From positions 124,001 to 188,000 of the forward strand of contig OENT01000048.1 of the NCBI GenBank assembly GCA_900239685.1: a stretch of DNA of 64,000 nt, written 5' to 3'. This document shows positions 42,858 through 55,800 of the stretch, in pieces. The stretch is from Rotaria macrura (Eukaryota; Rotifera; Eurotatoria; Philodinida; Philodinidae). A model generated the notes under the pieces. It was not told where the DNA came from, did no database searches, and saw nothing but the letters and a program-made list of their open reading frames with translations. The position numbers and the translations under genes were made by a program. The first letter of the stretch is position 1, and every line of letters starts with the position of its first letter.

Positions 42858-43943
42858 TGTATATCACTAATAAAAATACAAAGCGAGTCGCTGAAATTTG
42901 AAATAAAGGCACAATAATTTTTTCTGATACCTTTTATATTCGAGCTTTTTGTTATTCAACAGTACATTCGTCGGTACGATTGCGAAGGCGTGTCAAGCTA
43001 AAGACGAAGCAAAAGAGATAAGTAAAACATGCGAATAACACGCATTCAACTCATGATTTAAACGAGCACGACGAAAGAAAGAAGGAAAAGAAAACGCTGA
43101 CTTTGTGATGCTCCAATCATAATGATAGTGTCATTTTTCTACTTTTATGTGCTTCGGTTACATGCATAGTATGTGATAGGAGAAAAACATCATAACGACC
43201 TTCGATCCATTGTTGTTTCAAAATGAGTGATGCAAGCAGCGCTATGTTCGACAAAAATCTTCGTTCGGCAAGGGCATTTCGAAGATAACGGCATAATCTT
43301 TGCATATACACATCATACGAGAAACATGTTAGACAAACAAGCGTAGACGATCGAAATTGGTTCGATCATCAAAAGTTTTCATCGAAATAATTACCACTAT
43401 GCTTTGAATGCATGAAAAACATATTTTGAAAATAACAAATTATTCATTTGATTCATCCTGATAAATAATATTGATGACTAAAAAACAATAGTCACCTCCT
43501 TCATCGCCGACAATATATTGGTTTAATCCTACACTAAAAATCCAAATATTTTTTAAATGTTTTTCTTTTAAACTTTGGTTGATATGATATAAGTTCTATT
43601 TCGATAAATGTCTTTGTTCATGTAGAAGAGTAAGTAGATGCACAGAAATCATAATTAAGCCTTCTGAAGAAAAAAAAAACTTCAGACATATTAGTTCTAT
43701 ATGATAAAGAGTTACGGAAAACTATTTATTTAGTCTAATGCATAATAGCTCACACAATCTATACAAAACTAACTTTATCTTTCTTCTAACCCTCGATAAA
43801 TATCTACGATGAATTAATGTGTTCGTTCGATAGATTCATCTTGTTTTCGCTACGCACTTTATATCCAGCACGTGCTAGTTCATAGGAGAAAAAACCCAAA
43901 TACAAGCTATATAGTGTAATGTTCATTCATACAAAATTGAAAT
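42858..43943. other. Divergent intergenic region, PSPH / MSH5
   Basis: 1.1 kb between two divergent genes, slightly less AT-rich than the surroundings from 42940 to 43330. A 64-codon minus-strand open frame (43117-43311) has no recognisable motif and is not called. It probably holds the promoters of both genes. Confidence 0.5.
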
Positions 43944-46900
43944 ATGTATCAAGATGATTACTCATTGATAACATCCGATCTTGACACTCATAATATTCAA
44001 GTAGTTTGAAATATATCTATTGCTTATTCTAATTAAATCTAAACAATTAATATTTTGTCCAGATTTATCTCAGTTTATTCTTTGCACATAATAAACTTGG
44101 AGCTGCATTTTATGATTCAGCTTCGGCAATTATTTATTTCATACCAGATGTTGAAGAAACATCACGTTTTGATATAACTCAACAGAGTAAGAGTCTTGCT
44201 TCTAATCAATTAAAACAAGCAACAATATTTAGTTCTGACTGATATTCAACCATCAATGGTGATTTGTTCAGCTAAAACAAGTGATGAATATTATAAAGCT
44301 TTAAACGAACAACTTAATGTACATACAAGTAAAATTTCATATAAATTATTCTCTTGTTGTTCGTATCAATGAGAATTATCTTGTTTCATTCTTACAGATG
44401 ATCCGAATGATATTTCAACAAATACAAAATTACAACTTATACCACAAGCTTACTTTCGTATATATATAGCTTAGTCAAAAAAGATTATTTCAGTCGACTT
44501 TTTATCCATACATTTTAAGTCATATCTTTTGAAAAAGATAATTCAGAAGTACTGTTGTAATCGAGAGTAGATTAATTTGGATATTACAGTCTCATACGAG
44601 AAAATCGAATCACTATTTTGAAAAAAAAATTGCATATCAATCTGGCTTTTAGCATTCCCTAATCCTTCGCCTCTCCGGAATTTGAGATTGCCTATGATCA
44701 TATAATAATTAGTATGATTGTCATGGTAGTTACATTTTTGAATAGATCATACAACAATTTTCTTCATCTTCTTTCATATTTCGACGTGTAAAATACATAC
44801 AAACAAAAATAATCTATCATGTCTTTTATCAACAATTGTGATTATGCAAGACTTAATTTATTGATCAGCAGCAGATACATATAACACATGAGATAAGTCT
44901 GTCGAACGGCAAAACATTCTTTTTTATCTGAATGATAATAAACATGAAATGTATGAATTCTTTTCTATCGTTGTTTTGTCGTTCAGTATGTAAAAATTAA
45001 ATTATAATTCTACGAGACGAGACAAGTATCATCTTATTGATGTTTGCTAATACTTATGATGTGTATTTAAAGATTCGACTAAAATAAATTACATATACTT
45101 TTATTAATATTGTTTTTAATTAGACAAAGATACTGTTGAAAGAACTATTCTTACACTTAAATCACTTTATCCATTAACATGTGATACCGATGAAAAAAAA
45201 CGAGCTTATATTTCAGCGAAAATGCCTTTCAATATTCCAAATACTGTTAGTTACTTTACGTTTAGTTGTAATGTAATTCAAAAAGACAAAAACTAACATG
45301 TCCTATGTTATAGTTAAGCGCTATTGGTGGTCTTTTACCAGTTATTGAAGAACGTTGTCCAACTTTATCGTATGAATTCGATTTTCTTGCTGGAAATATA
45401 CTTGCTTTACGTCCTTATGATCTGTACGATAGTAAAGAAAAAATAACAAGAGATTCATGGAAAACATATTTGTTTTTTTAAATTTTAGCAATGCTCTAAT
45501 GATAGTACATCCATTTACTTTTCGGTATGAGAATGATTCTTTTTTATTTTCTCAATAGTTTTAGTTTTGTTTAGTGCTTTGGAAATATTTAATCCTAGTT
45601 TTCATCCATCGATATATAAAGCTAATATGACAAATAATCTTCGTGAAGTCAATAGTCTTTTTGGTAATCAATGGGTTTTCTTTTGGAATTTTTGTTTTTT
45701 TCGTTCACCAACTTTGTGTTTTGTAGCCTTTTTAAAACGATGTGTATCATCGATTGGAAATCGTAAATTGAGGTTCAAGTTTTGTTCGTTTGTTGAAATT
45801 TAGAAAGAAAACTAATGCTTTCACTATGATTAGATCATGGTGCCTGAAGCCTTGTCGATCACCGGAAATATTACAACGTCGATATGATGTTATTGAATTT
45901 TTTCTTGATCCTAATCACTATGAATTAATGAAAACATTACGTGATCATTTAAAATCACTTGTGAATATTCCAGTACTTAAATCATCTGTGTTTATTTTGT
46001 AAAAATGAACGGCATACGTATTTTTTATTTGCATAGTCTTTACTACGAAAAGTATTCGATCAAAATACAAAGATATCTGTATGGAAACAGATCATTGAAG
46101 TAGGAATCTTAGTATTCGTCGTGCTACTGTCTTTGGTATTGATTCGAGAAATGTCTATTGTTATAGTCAATGCGGGCAACACTTCGAATTCGCATGGCTT
46201 TAATACCATTTCGAATGAATGCATACTTTTTTAATGATTTTTGTTCAAAGCTTACCGATGATTTACCAAGATTAATGAATATTATTGAAACAAGTGTGCG
46301 TAGTAGTCAAAAAAGTTTTTTTAAATTGTTGTCTCTTAATAGATAATTAAGGCTAAATTTAATATGTCATATTCGATTGAAATATTCGAGTGAGATACAG
46401 TAAACGCTCGAATACATATAGAGGCTATTTTATTTTATAGAAAAAAAGTTTAGTGCTTTAAAGAAATCAACAAGTTTTCCATTGAATAGTTCCTTGTTAT
46501 TTAACAAGACCTACGGCTAGCTTAAGCGACTTCAGCAATACGTCATTCGAGTTAGAAGACAGATAAGTAATTGATAATATTTCAAAAGCTGTTCTTTTAC
46601 TTGTCCTGTGAAAAGTTTTTTCGCCTCCTGTTTTCGTACTTTTATTTAAGTACGATAAGAAAAAGTACTTTTATATTCGTACGTAAGTGTAAGAAAGTAC
46701 CTGCTATATTGATTTAATGTGGAAATGTAATTCAATTCGATATGGAATTCATTCTTTTGTGGTTTTTGTAAAATACTACATGTATGCATAAATACGTCTT
46801 CGGTATTTTTGTCTACTCACATGTTCAATGAATTCACTGTCAACAATGTGTGAACGTCATCTATCGTGACAAATATCAAACGACAGCAGGTTTCAACGAC

Positions 46901-49900
46901 ACAACGAAATGTACGCAGATTTATATCGATATTCGACATGCTAGAACATATAGTTGCTTCATTCCAGAGTGTCTAATCATCAATAAAATATTTGAAATAT
47001 ATATCTTAGAAGTGACTGAAACTTGGCGTGAAAACTATCAGTAGTTCCTTAACAATCTTGAAAAATCATATATATATATAGTTATATTAGACTTTATCAG
47101 ATCTATTTCAATATTTCGTCGATTGTTTAAAATATGTCTAACGTCTACAATCAAAATTTGCTTTGACAGACATAGATCGAGAACCATCCGATCTACTTAT
47201 CACAAGGTTTATTGCCCATAATTTCAACAATACTGATTCTGCCTTTACTACCTTGGAAGTGATAATAATAATGTATCCTAGGTTTCAAAACATGACTACA
47301 ACTCAGAAATAACTGTCGATTTTTACCAAGTTCATATATTTATTTGCATATGTTTCCATATTTGAAACATCGGCTTTTGGGGAGGGGACGGGGGCGACAA
47401 TAGGGAAGTGTTTTCTAAATTACTAGAAGTATTTTATCTAAATCATAAGCATGAGAATCAAGTTCAACTGCTCTATCCTAACGCTACTTTTTTTTCTTGC
47501 AACCATAAAAAATTGCTCTTTACTTCAATTTCTATGAGAAACATGACGTATAAGAGTAAAAGTTGTGAAGATTGAATTCAGCAAGCTTTCCGTAAGATGA
47601 AAGTCTTTGTGCATTGTTCAATCACTTATGAATATCAGCAATGTGGATAATTTCGATTCGAATAGAAAATGTAAATCTCAAAATGGAGTTTACTAAAAGA
47701 AAACAGTTTTAACAAACATAGCCTACATGTGAAATCTTTAAATCTTTTCTACTGTAACTATCGTCAAATAAGCATGTCGAATATGCTAGTGTACAAAAAC
47801 GGTATAGAAGACATACTATTACCATAGATGTGTGTTGGGAAACAGTCAACAATCAATAATGATTCTTTCATCGAACAAATTAATCTATTCCTTCGTGTGC
47901 ATGCTCTCTATCTCATAATGCAAGTTATGATTCGAAAACCAATGTATTTTTGTGGCATAGAATTCACTGGAAAATAAAAGAACTAATAAAGGCGTGAACT
48001 ATTTCTGAAGAAATAGACTTCCGAAAACGAGAATTCGTGGAAGTTTTTTCAGAAAAGAACACAAGTTCGAATCTGTAATTGTTTTTTTAGTTTAACATAT
48101 TCTACTATACTATCTTGTTTAAACGAACTTCTTTTTCTTTTCCGATCCATACAGATTGATGTACAACGAAGTACTCGTGATAATCGTATTGTATTCATTG
48201 ATCCAACTGATCCAGATCTTGAACTATGTAATTGTTTTTTCTTTACTTGATTGGATAATGTCTACACTAGTGTTTGAAATCTAGTACGACAAGATCTGAT
48301 TCAATGGAATGTAAAACTTCGTCAACAAGCTGAATTTGCCAGTAATCTACTATTACAATGTGGTATCGATTCAACTTGTACCTTAACTCAAGTGAGTTCA
48401 AATAATATTTTGTCTGCAATGGAATTGAAAGATGAATAAAAACATTCAATTTTCGTAGGATAATGCCATTCTATTAATAAAAGGAGAAAATTTTCATCAT
48501 GATGATCTAATTTGGATCGATCGGCAAGGGTCAATTTGGCGATGGTACAAACGAAAACCATCTACTCAATACACTATGTATTAAAGAAGAATGTTTCGTT
48601 TGTATTTCAGTCGTACTCGTGAAATGAACGTAACAACACAAGAAGCTGAAGAAAAACGAAAGCAACTACTGTCAAAAGAACTAACTATCAAACGAAATCT
48701 TTCATCAGTACAACGATACACGATATTTTTCGTTTGAAAAAATCTATTTCATATCTATAGGCACTCCGTGATGGAACTGATCTTTTTGTGGATGCAACTG
48801 AATTATGTTCACAACTTGATTGGTAAAATTTTATTGATTACATCGATAAAGTTTATTTCTTCTCTATGAATCTTCTTTCATCTAGTTTACTTTCATTTGC
48901 ATTGATTGCTTATGAACAAAATAATTATACACGACCTGAATTAATGGTGCAAAATCGAATTGAAATTATTGATGGCAAGTAAGTAAACTAATAGATATGA
49001 AGCATTTTTGTTTCAATCAATAGTGTTATAAGTTTAATCTTTCATATAAACTTCTGTCTTGATTTATTAGACATCCATTATTGTCAACAACAACAGTTGT
49101 TTCAAATGATTATTTGAGTGATGCAAGTTTTCATCAAGCAAATATACATATTCTAACTGGATTTAATTGTTCTGGAAAAACTATCTATATAAAACAAGTG
49201 AGAATTTGAAAGAAAGAAAGAAAAAATAATATTGTTAAATGTTTACTATTTAGATTGGATTACTTGTCTATATGGCACAAATTGGTAATTGATAGTATCT
49301 AGTAAAAGATAATAAATAGAGATTTGACTTATTTTCATATCATAGATGTTCATATCGAATGATCTTAGTTGAGAAGATAGAATAAATAAAATTTTTCTTG
49401 TCAATTTCGATAAACTTTTTCGTTGAATGTGTCTTAGATAGGGAATTTGTTTTTGCACTTGAATATATTCATATTGAAGAGAAATTTGATAGATAAATCC
49501 TGATTATTTGTATGGATATGCCATCAATGAGCTTAATGAATCAATTTACATTTCTCATGCAATAACAATTTTCCTAGTCACTTTCCATATTATAAAAACG
49601 TATTTGATCATTATTCCGATTCATATGTTGACCAAATTTATTTTTAAATGATGCTTCATCCCTACCGTCATTATCTTATTTATCTTTAATCATACAATAA
49701 CTTCAATCAACTTTCTTTTTACCTGGTTTCGTTTCGTTGATCTTCGTTCGTTATCGTCCCATCTGACATATCGCTTTTTTTATTGAGTCATTTTTGGCAT
49801 TTTCATGGTAAAAAATTGAGGTTAAATTTTGTAAACGTGAAGCATGCCATTTTGTAATTGAAATGCATTAGATAGTTGCATTCGAAGATAGATAAAGACA

Positions 49901-51335
49901 ACGTACAATTTCTTTAATAATGTATGTTATTCGATTGAAAATTTAGCTTAAAAGAGAGTAGATCTGAATATAGATAACATATTTAGAAACATCGGAATTG
50001 AAAAGATAAAAAAAAATTTATACTCAGAGTCGTTAAGAGTAATCAAATGTTCGTAAATTATATTTTCTAATTTGAAAATCTATTTAATCAAATAAAATTG
50101 CTTAAAAACTGATCATTTCAGTAGTTTTCTGTTCAATCATTGAGTTGACTGATTCTACCATTGTTTGACATATGGTTGGCTTATTATTGAAAGTTGATTT
50201 GAACTGTCTTAACTATGAATGTTTTGTAAACAATTGTTTTCAAGTGATCATATCGAAGTAATTAGTTTGCCGTAACGAAGACGATAGTTCGACGAGAATA
50301 TATATTTGAGAAAACAAATCTTCATAATTAATTTTTATTAATGGTTGAAGGTTGTTTCGTACCGGCTACTAAAATGCGACTTGGTTTGATGGATAAGTTA
50401 TTTGTCAAAATTCATACTGGTATGAATTGTTTTTTTTTAAATTTCAAATAGATCGTTTTTTATAATGCTATATGCACCTAGATACTCATCTTACAATGGG
50501 AGTATCAAACTTTCTTCGTGATTTATTTGAGACATCATTTGCTGTTGCCGATGCAACGGGTCGTTCATTAGTGTTAATCGATGAATTCGGTATTGGTACA
50601 AATGAAGTAAAATATTTCGTACAATTAAAGAAAACCAATGTCTTAAAGAGATATGATGATATTTTTTAAATTTCAAAGATTGATGGTACAGCATTATTAG
50701 CATCATTGATAACCATATGGTCGAAATCAGAACAAGCATGTCCACATGTAATAATTTCTACTCATTTTCATGATCTTATTCAACAACGTCTTGTATCGAC
50801 AAGCTCACGAATTAGTTGTAAAGTAAAAAACAAAGATATTTGTTTTTTAATTCGTATGAGAAACGATTTCGTTATTGTTGTTGTTTTCTAGACTATGGAA
50901 ACAATGTATGATGATGATGGAAAACTTGTATATCTATATAGAGTTATTGATGGTTTATGTACGCGTAGTCAAGCATTTAGTGCAGCATTAATCGTAGGTC
51001 TTCCTGATAGTATTATTCGACGTGCAAATGAGGTTCAGTATCATTTTTAATGAATAAAAATAATTATCTTTCTTGTCTTATTAAGCTACTCGATAAAATC
51101 GAGAATAATCAAGTACTCCATCCAATTCGAAATTTCGCGGACATGGAAGAGTAATTCATTTATTTACGTACTATTAATAATGATTATCTTCTTTTTCATT
51201 CATGTTTCTAGAATGGTTGATCTTGTTGAAAAAGCAGTACAAGTGAATGTAAATGATAATAATCAAATTGCACAATTTTTCAAATATCTTAACCATATTA
51301 TCAATAAAAATATAGTTGACAATCAAGATCAATGA
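43944..51335 (+). CDS. MSH5: MutS homologue 5 (meiotic crossover factor)
   Basis: Partner of MSH4 in the MutS-gamma complex that stabilises meiotic recombination intermediates. Exons: 43944-44000, 44063-44186, 44233-44328, 44398-44457, 45124-45245, 45314-45431, 45559-45663, 45727-45772, 45834-45972, 46037-46099, 46167-46295, 48155-48227, 48285-48391, 48459-48577, 48611-48707, 48761-48822, 48886-48978, 49071-49197, 49254-49284, 50351-50419, 50482-50606, 50679-50822, 50892-51032, 51086-51150, 51212-51335; 811 aa against 834 in human. LGAAFYDSASAIIYFIPD and ALEIFNPSFHPSIYK match MSH5 rather than other MutS proteins. The ATPase has Walker A GFNCSGKT (567-574; families usually have Pro at the second position) and Walker B LVLIDEFG (D646, E647). 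It lacks a mismatch-recognition domain I, as expected. All joins keep phase and no break was seen. AATAAA lies at 51463. Confidence 0.93.
46296..48154 (+). other. Long MSH5 intron 11
   Basis: A 1,859-nt intron (donor GTGCGT, acceptor CCATACAG). It contains an open frame (46850-47044) without recognisable features and a G-rich block at 47379-47405. No nested gene or transposon ends were seen. Confidence 0.65.
47379..47405 (+). other. Potential G-quadruplex motif
   Basis: Four G-runs (4, 4, 5 and 3 G) separated by 1, 2 and 8 nt lie on the sense strand of an MSH5 intron. This is the only such run seen in a window where G-runs over four are rare. Confidence 0.7.
49285..50350 (+). other. Long MSH5 intron within the ATPase region
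   Basis: A 1,066-nt intron (GTAATT...GTTGAAG) separating the Walker A exon pair from the exon encoding CFVPATKMRLG. AT-rich, with no nested gene seen. Confidence 0.6.
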
Positions 51336-52085
51336 AAGAAAATAAGTCTATGACATCATTATGTTTTGATGACTAGCTGTTGAACATTTTCGATGATGAA
51401 AAACAATGAACAAAAAATAAGTAGTTATCGTGCGCATCAATGATTATAGATTTTCTTTGTTGAATAAAGTGTATATACTCTATAGAAGATATGACTAGTT
51501 TTTTTTTTTGATGAAAGTATTATCGTTATTCTTTTATTTTTTCCCAATGAAATTCCCCTTTTTTAGTGAAATATACTGAATAAATTATTTACAAGATACA
51601 ATATTTGAAATTTTTTGAAAAAATATTCTCCGAATGGACTCATTTTTATTCGTGCACTTGTTATATTTTGATACTTTTACTTTAGCTTCATTAATTTCTT
51701 TTTCAATAGTTAAGATTAAGAAAGCAATAGCAACATCAATCATCTTTTTTTCGTATTAAATGGAAATATTGTGTCTAATGGAAAAACAAACATTTTCATT
51801 GCATATTTATAATCCATTAGCCGTCACCACTTAAACCGGAACAAAATGAAAGAATTGATTTTAATAAAATTTATTGTAATATAAACATGAAAATGTATTC
51901 AATCTTCGACAAATATGTTTTTCATCTTCAAAATAAACGTTAGGAACAACTCCAAAAAATTGGATTTGTTTGCATTGATTCATCATAAGAAGTATTGTTC
52001 TGCATAGAGAAATACTTCATATTATTTTGTGTGCAGTCAATGAAAAATTTCAGTGATAGTTAAGGAAAGGATATAAAATTAACGG
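51336..52085. other. Convergent 3' ends, MSH5 / EF-hand gene
   Basis: Contains the MSH5 AATAAA (51463-51468) and a TTTATT at 51870-51875 that serves as AATAAA on the minus strand for the EF-hand gene. No coding sequence was seen. Confidence 0.6.
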
Positions 52086-52817
52086 TTAGTAATTATAAGG
52101 CGGATTGCCAAATGCTGGTGGTACTGTTGATATCGAACTGAGTTCTTTGGTCATCCGGGAACAAGCACTTATATATTCATTGAAATCTAATGTGCCTGTT
52201 TGATTAACATCAAAAGTACGAAAAGCAGTTTCTGAATCGCGTTCAATGGCTTCCCACGTCATATTCAATAATGATGCAATGTAGAGTTTACGAAAACCAT
52301 CACGATCAATAACACCAAAAGCATTAGTATAATGCAGAAATTCATTTCGTAATCGTTCAAGATCATCAGGAGACCAACCAGTTAAAGACGAAAGTAATGC
52401 AGTATTTTCCATGGTTGATCCCGGATTTTGATTGCCTGGAAGTAATTGACTCGGTGGGGGAGAATACTGCGGCATCGTAGGTCCACCGAGAAACGATGGT
52501 CGGATGTTTGCTTGTGGCTGTCCTAGAAACATAGGTGGTCGAAACTGTGGAGGCTGTGCCATATACTGTGGAGGCTGTGGCATATACTGTGGAGGCTGTG
52601 GCATATACTGCGGTTGCTGTGCTAATTGAGGCTGTAACATTTGAGGTTGTTGTACCATTTGCGGTTGTTGTACCATTTGAGGCTGTTGTGCCATTTGAGG
52701 TTGCTGTCCCATTTGAGGTTGCTGTACTAATTGGAGTGGTTGTTGATAACCTGGATATATAATACCGTTTGGAGTCACTTTAACAACACCCGGTTTTTTA
52801 TGCATTGTATTACCCAT
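52086..52817 (-). CDS. Gln/Pro-repeat EF-hand protein
   Basis: Intronless 243-aa frame. It begins MGNTMHKK, a possible N-myristoylation signal. Residues 31-70 are about seven imperfect six-residue QQPQMx units, and 70-92 are three seven-residue PQYMPQP-type units; both are also visible as 18-nt and 21-nt DNA repeats. The C-terminal third (about 147-225) is an EF-hand pair of the neuronal-calcium-sensor type: a degenerate first hand around FGVIDRDGFRKLY and a canonical second loop DVNQTGTLDFNE (203-214) with ligand residues at positions 1, 3, 5, 9 and 12. It has only two hands, where sensor proteins have four, so it is either a lineage-specific product or a reduced sensor. Calcium binding is likely; partners are unknown. 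Confidence 0.8.
   Translation of the reverse strand: MGNTMHKKPGVVKVTPNGIIYPGYQQPLQLVQQPQMGQQPQMAQQPQMVQQPQMVQQPQMLQPQLAQQPQYMPQPPQYMPQPPQYMAQPPQFRPPMFLGQPQANIRPSFLGGPTMPQYSPPPSQLLPGNQNPGSTMENTALLSSLTGWSPDDLERLRNEFLHYTNAFGVIDRDGFRKLYIASLLNMTWEAIERDSETAFRTFDVNQTGTLDFNEYISACSRMTKELSSISTVPPAFGNPPYNY
52549..52735 (-). repeat. In-frame 18-nt and 21-nt tandem repeats
   Basis: Imperfect 18-nt units (encoding QQPQMx) and three 21-nt units (PQYMPQP) lie within the EF-hand gene. Variation is mostly at third codon positions, so the protein sequence has been kept. Confidence 0.8.
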
Positions 52818-55800
52818 GATTGTATTATTATTTTTTGTGTACTGTAGAAGTGTGTATAATTTAGAAATTATTTTTTAAAATAGAAGTGAGTTTTATTAGA
52901 TATTTTTATTCATTTCAGATTATATTTTCTACGACTTTCTTTCAAGTCTTGGTCCATAGAAAAGTGTCGACAATGAAGCGTTCATTAACTATTACATACA
53001 AATTGCAAGGTGAAAATTAATCAGGTGAAACCATTTGAAACAAACCTTGTACTGCTTTTTCTCTTTTCTTTTTCAATGTTTTTTTGCTGATACAAGTAAT
53101 TTACGACTCGTTTCGATCATTTCGAGCGAAGGTATATTATATGTACATATGTGCATTTGAGTGTGTATGTGTACGAATGAATGTACATAGAGATAGATGT
53201 AGATGTATACCATGCATATTCAAGTAAACAGAGCATCAAAAAAAAAACTCACCAAATAAATTAAAATAAACTAACTTTGAATACAACCACTGCAATGAAA
53301 ATACTTGTATAGATGGTTATCAAGTAACAAGTACTGCTCAAAATAATTTATTGACCTCGTAAAAACATTATTTGATAAGCATTTGTTCAGTATTCAATAC
53401 TCGAATGCATGATTCTTATTAGTTAAAATGACTAAATCTCTATTTAATTTTATAATTATTGATTCCATAGTTTGCTCTTATTCTTACTTTTACAGTAAAC
53501 ATTCACGATGAATTATTTCATTCACAACATAAAGTTACGTATCTAATACTACGTGTATATAGTAGTTTTTATTGAACGTTGTAAATCGTACAGTGTGATA
53601 CATTTACGAATCTTTTACATGCAAACCATTTGTTATTAGTTCGAACGAAAAGAGTTAATTGCTTCCTTTTTTCTTTCATCTTTATTTATAGAATAGTCAA
53701 TTATTGATAAAATTTATTTACATGTTGCAAAAGATATCATGTCGATCAGTGAAAAAAGTGATATTTCCCAAGAATGCATTCGTCGAATCTTTAGTTAAAC
53801 AACGAAAATACCATTTTACTGATATTCAATTTTTTCTTTCAGAACAAGTAGGCAAGTATTTTAAACATCATGTGACAGACTAAAATATGTATTTTCTTCG
53901 TACCCTACTAATAGTGAAAAAAAGACCGCGTCAATTGACATGTGTGGTGCACTTCATATCACATTAAAAATATGTGTCGCGAAAGTGCACGAATGCATGA
54001 GTAACTAAACTCGATGCGAATGAAAAATATTGTTCTTTTTCTTTCTTATTCTTTCTGTTCCTTTTTCAATCATGAGTGACGAAGTATGAGTTAGAAAAAA
54101 TATGAGAAATACATTTCTTACCCATATTTTAACAACCACACTTGATATCTCTCATGGTTATCTAGAATGTCTTATTGTTTTGTTTTAATTTTGTACGATG
54201 TTTTTATCTTGAACATATCATATTTTCATTAATTAGCTAGTATTACTTTTTAAGTTGTCATGAATTTTGGTTCCCATATAATTAACTGACGAAAAACAAC
54301 TTATAAGTAACGATTACATTATAAGTTAAAATCCATTAATTATTGATACAATCAAATTACAAGGCAAACTTTGTCACGAGGTCTTGTACAATATTCATCT
54401 AACGATGCTATGTTTGTAACGAATCTTTCAAGAACTGTGCTGATGATGAAACAAAATTGTGTGTGTAGAATGTTTTTTTTTGTCGTATGTGATTCATTTC
54501 CGAAGCAAGCATAATCATAGCAAAGAACTTATAATATTATATATACATATGTTATGTTATATTTATTTCCTACTATGAAAGCATCCGACAAAATTAAACA
54601 GGATCTATGAAAATTTATGAAACAAATTTCATTATTATACGAGAACATCAATTATTTCTAATTCTTAATAAGATGGGTTATTACTGTTTTTCCATTATTT
54701 AAGAATGAAGAATTTCTTAAGTAAAAATAAAAACTACATGTCTTATAGAGAAGGAGGTCAAACTTTTGATTGGATCCCATTACTAAATTCAGTAGATTGC
54801 ATCAATAGGAAACCACTGTTTTCAAGTTAGAATTTATTTTTGTCAAAAACTCACTTCATAAATATATATATAGAGATTGCAGATAGAGCAGGAGTTGACT
54901 TGGGAGAATAAGGTCTAGTTATGGTATTATGGTGATTACATGAAATAATTACTTTTTTTTCCTTTTGATATTTTATAGAAGAAAAAGAGAGTTATATTCT
55001 CTAAGCCAGAAAGGAAAAGAAAGACTACTATCGTAAGAATTCAGTTAATTATTCTGACACGAAGAAATATCATTTTTTGTTTTCTATAACCAACTAAACG
55101 TGTTCTACGATCTGACAGAACAATATAAAGTTTTGATGAACAGAATTTCTGGTTGGTGTGTCAATAAAGAATTCTAGGAAGTTCACGATCGTTAGATACA
55201 TTCGTGTTTTCCATTTAGGATTTTCTCAACATGACAGATTGTTCTTCTCTGGTACTATGTAATTATAATGCCATGTATGGACTTTTTCCAATTGGCTCAT
55301 ATGAATGCATAGATTTATTCTTTCAAAGTTTTTTTGTGTAATCCATGCAATGCATTATCTTGTTCTCTAGCTGCATTTCTCACATTCTTCTATTGTTTCT
55401 CTCTTTACATCATAAAGCTGATTTTTACCAGATCAATTTCTGAATTACTAATAATATGTCTCGTACAGATATATGAAGTTAGAATGATCAATAGTTGATA
55501 TTTACTAGCTTCGATGAAAAGAACAATTATAAAGTGAGAAATATTCGCCTAATAACTTTTCATCGATTTGATTGATGTATACATGATAATGGTAGGTTTT
55601 CTATTTTCCTAATTAAGAGATTTTTTAGATTTTTTATTATTGATATTTTTTTTTAAATGTATCCAATGATCTTACTTAATTATATATATATTCGAGAAGT
55701 CTTCTACAGATCGATTAAATCTTCCATATGATTTTATCAAATCGATAGGTGTAGATCAAAGAGTTTAATATGTAATAATAGTGCTGATTTATAAAAGTCT

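Noticed and set aside
43117-43311. 64-codon minus-strand open frame upstream of PSPH
   Set aside because: No family motif, no splice context, and it lies in the divergent promoter region; probably chance in a less AT-rich patch.
46850-47044. 64-codon open frame inside the long MSH5 intron
   Set aside because: It does not continue the MSH5 frame or resemble any domain, and has no start or splice context.
52535-52762. Plus-strand frame rich in Val and Ala, looking like a repeat protein
   Set aside because: It is the antisense of the QQPQM repeats of the EF-hand gene; periodicity comes from the tandem DNA repeats.
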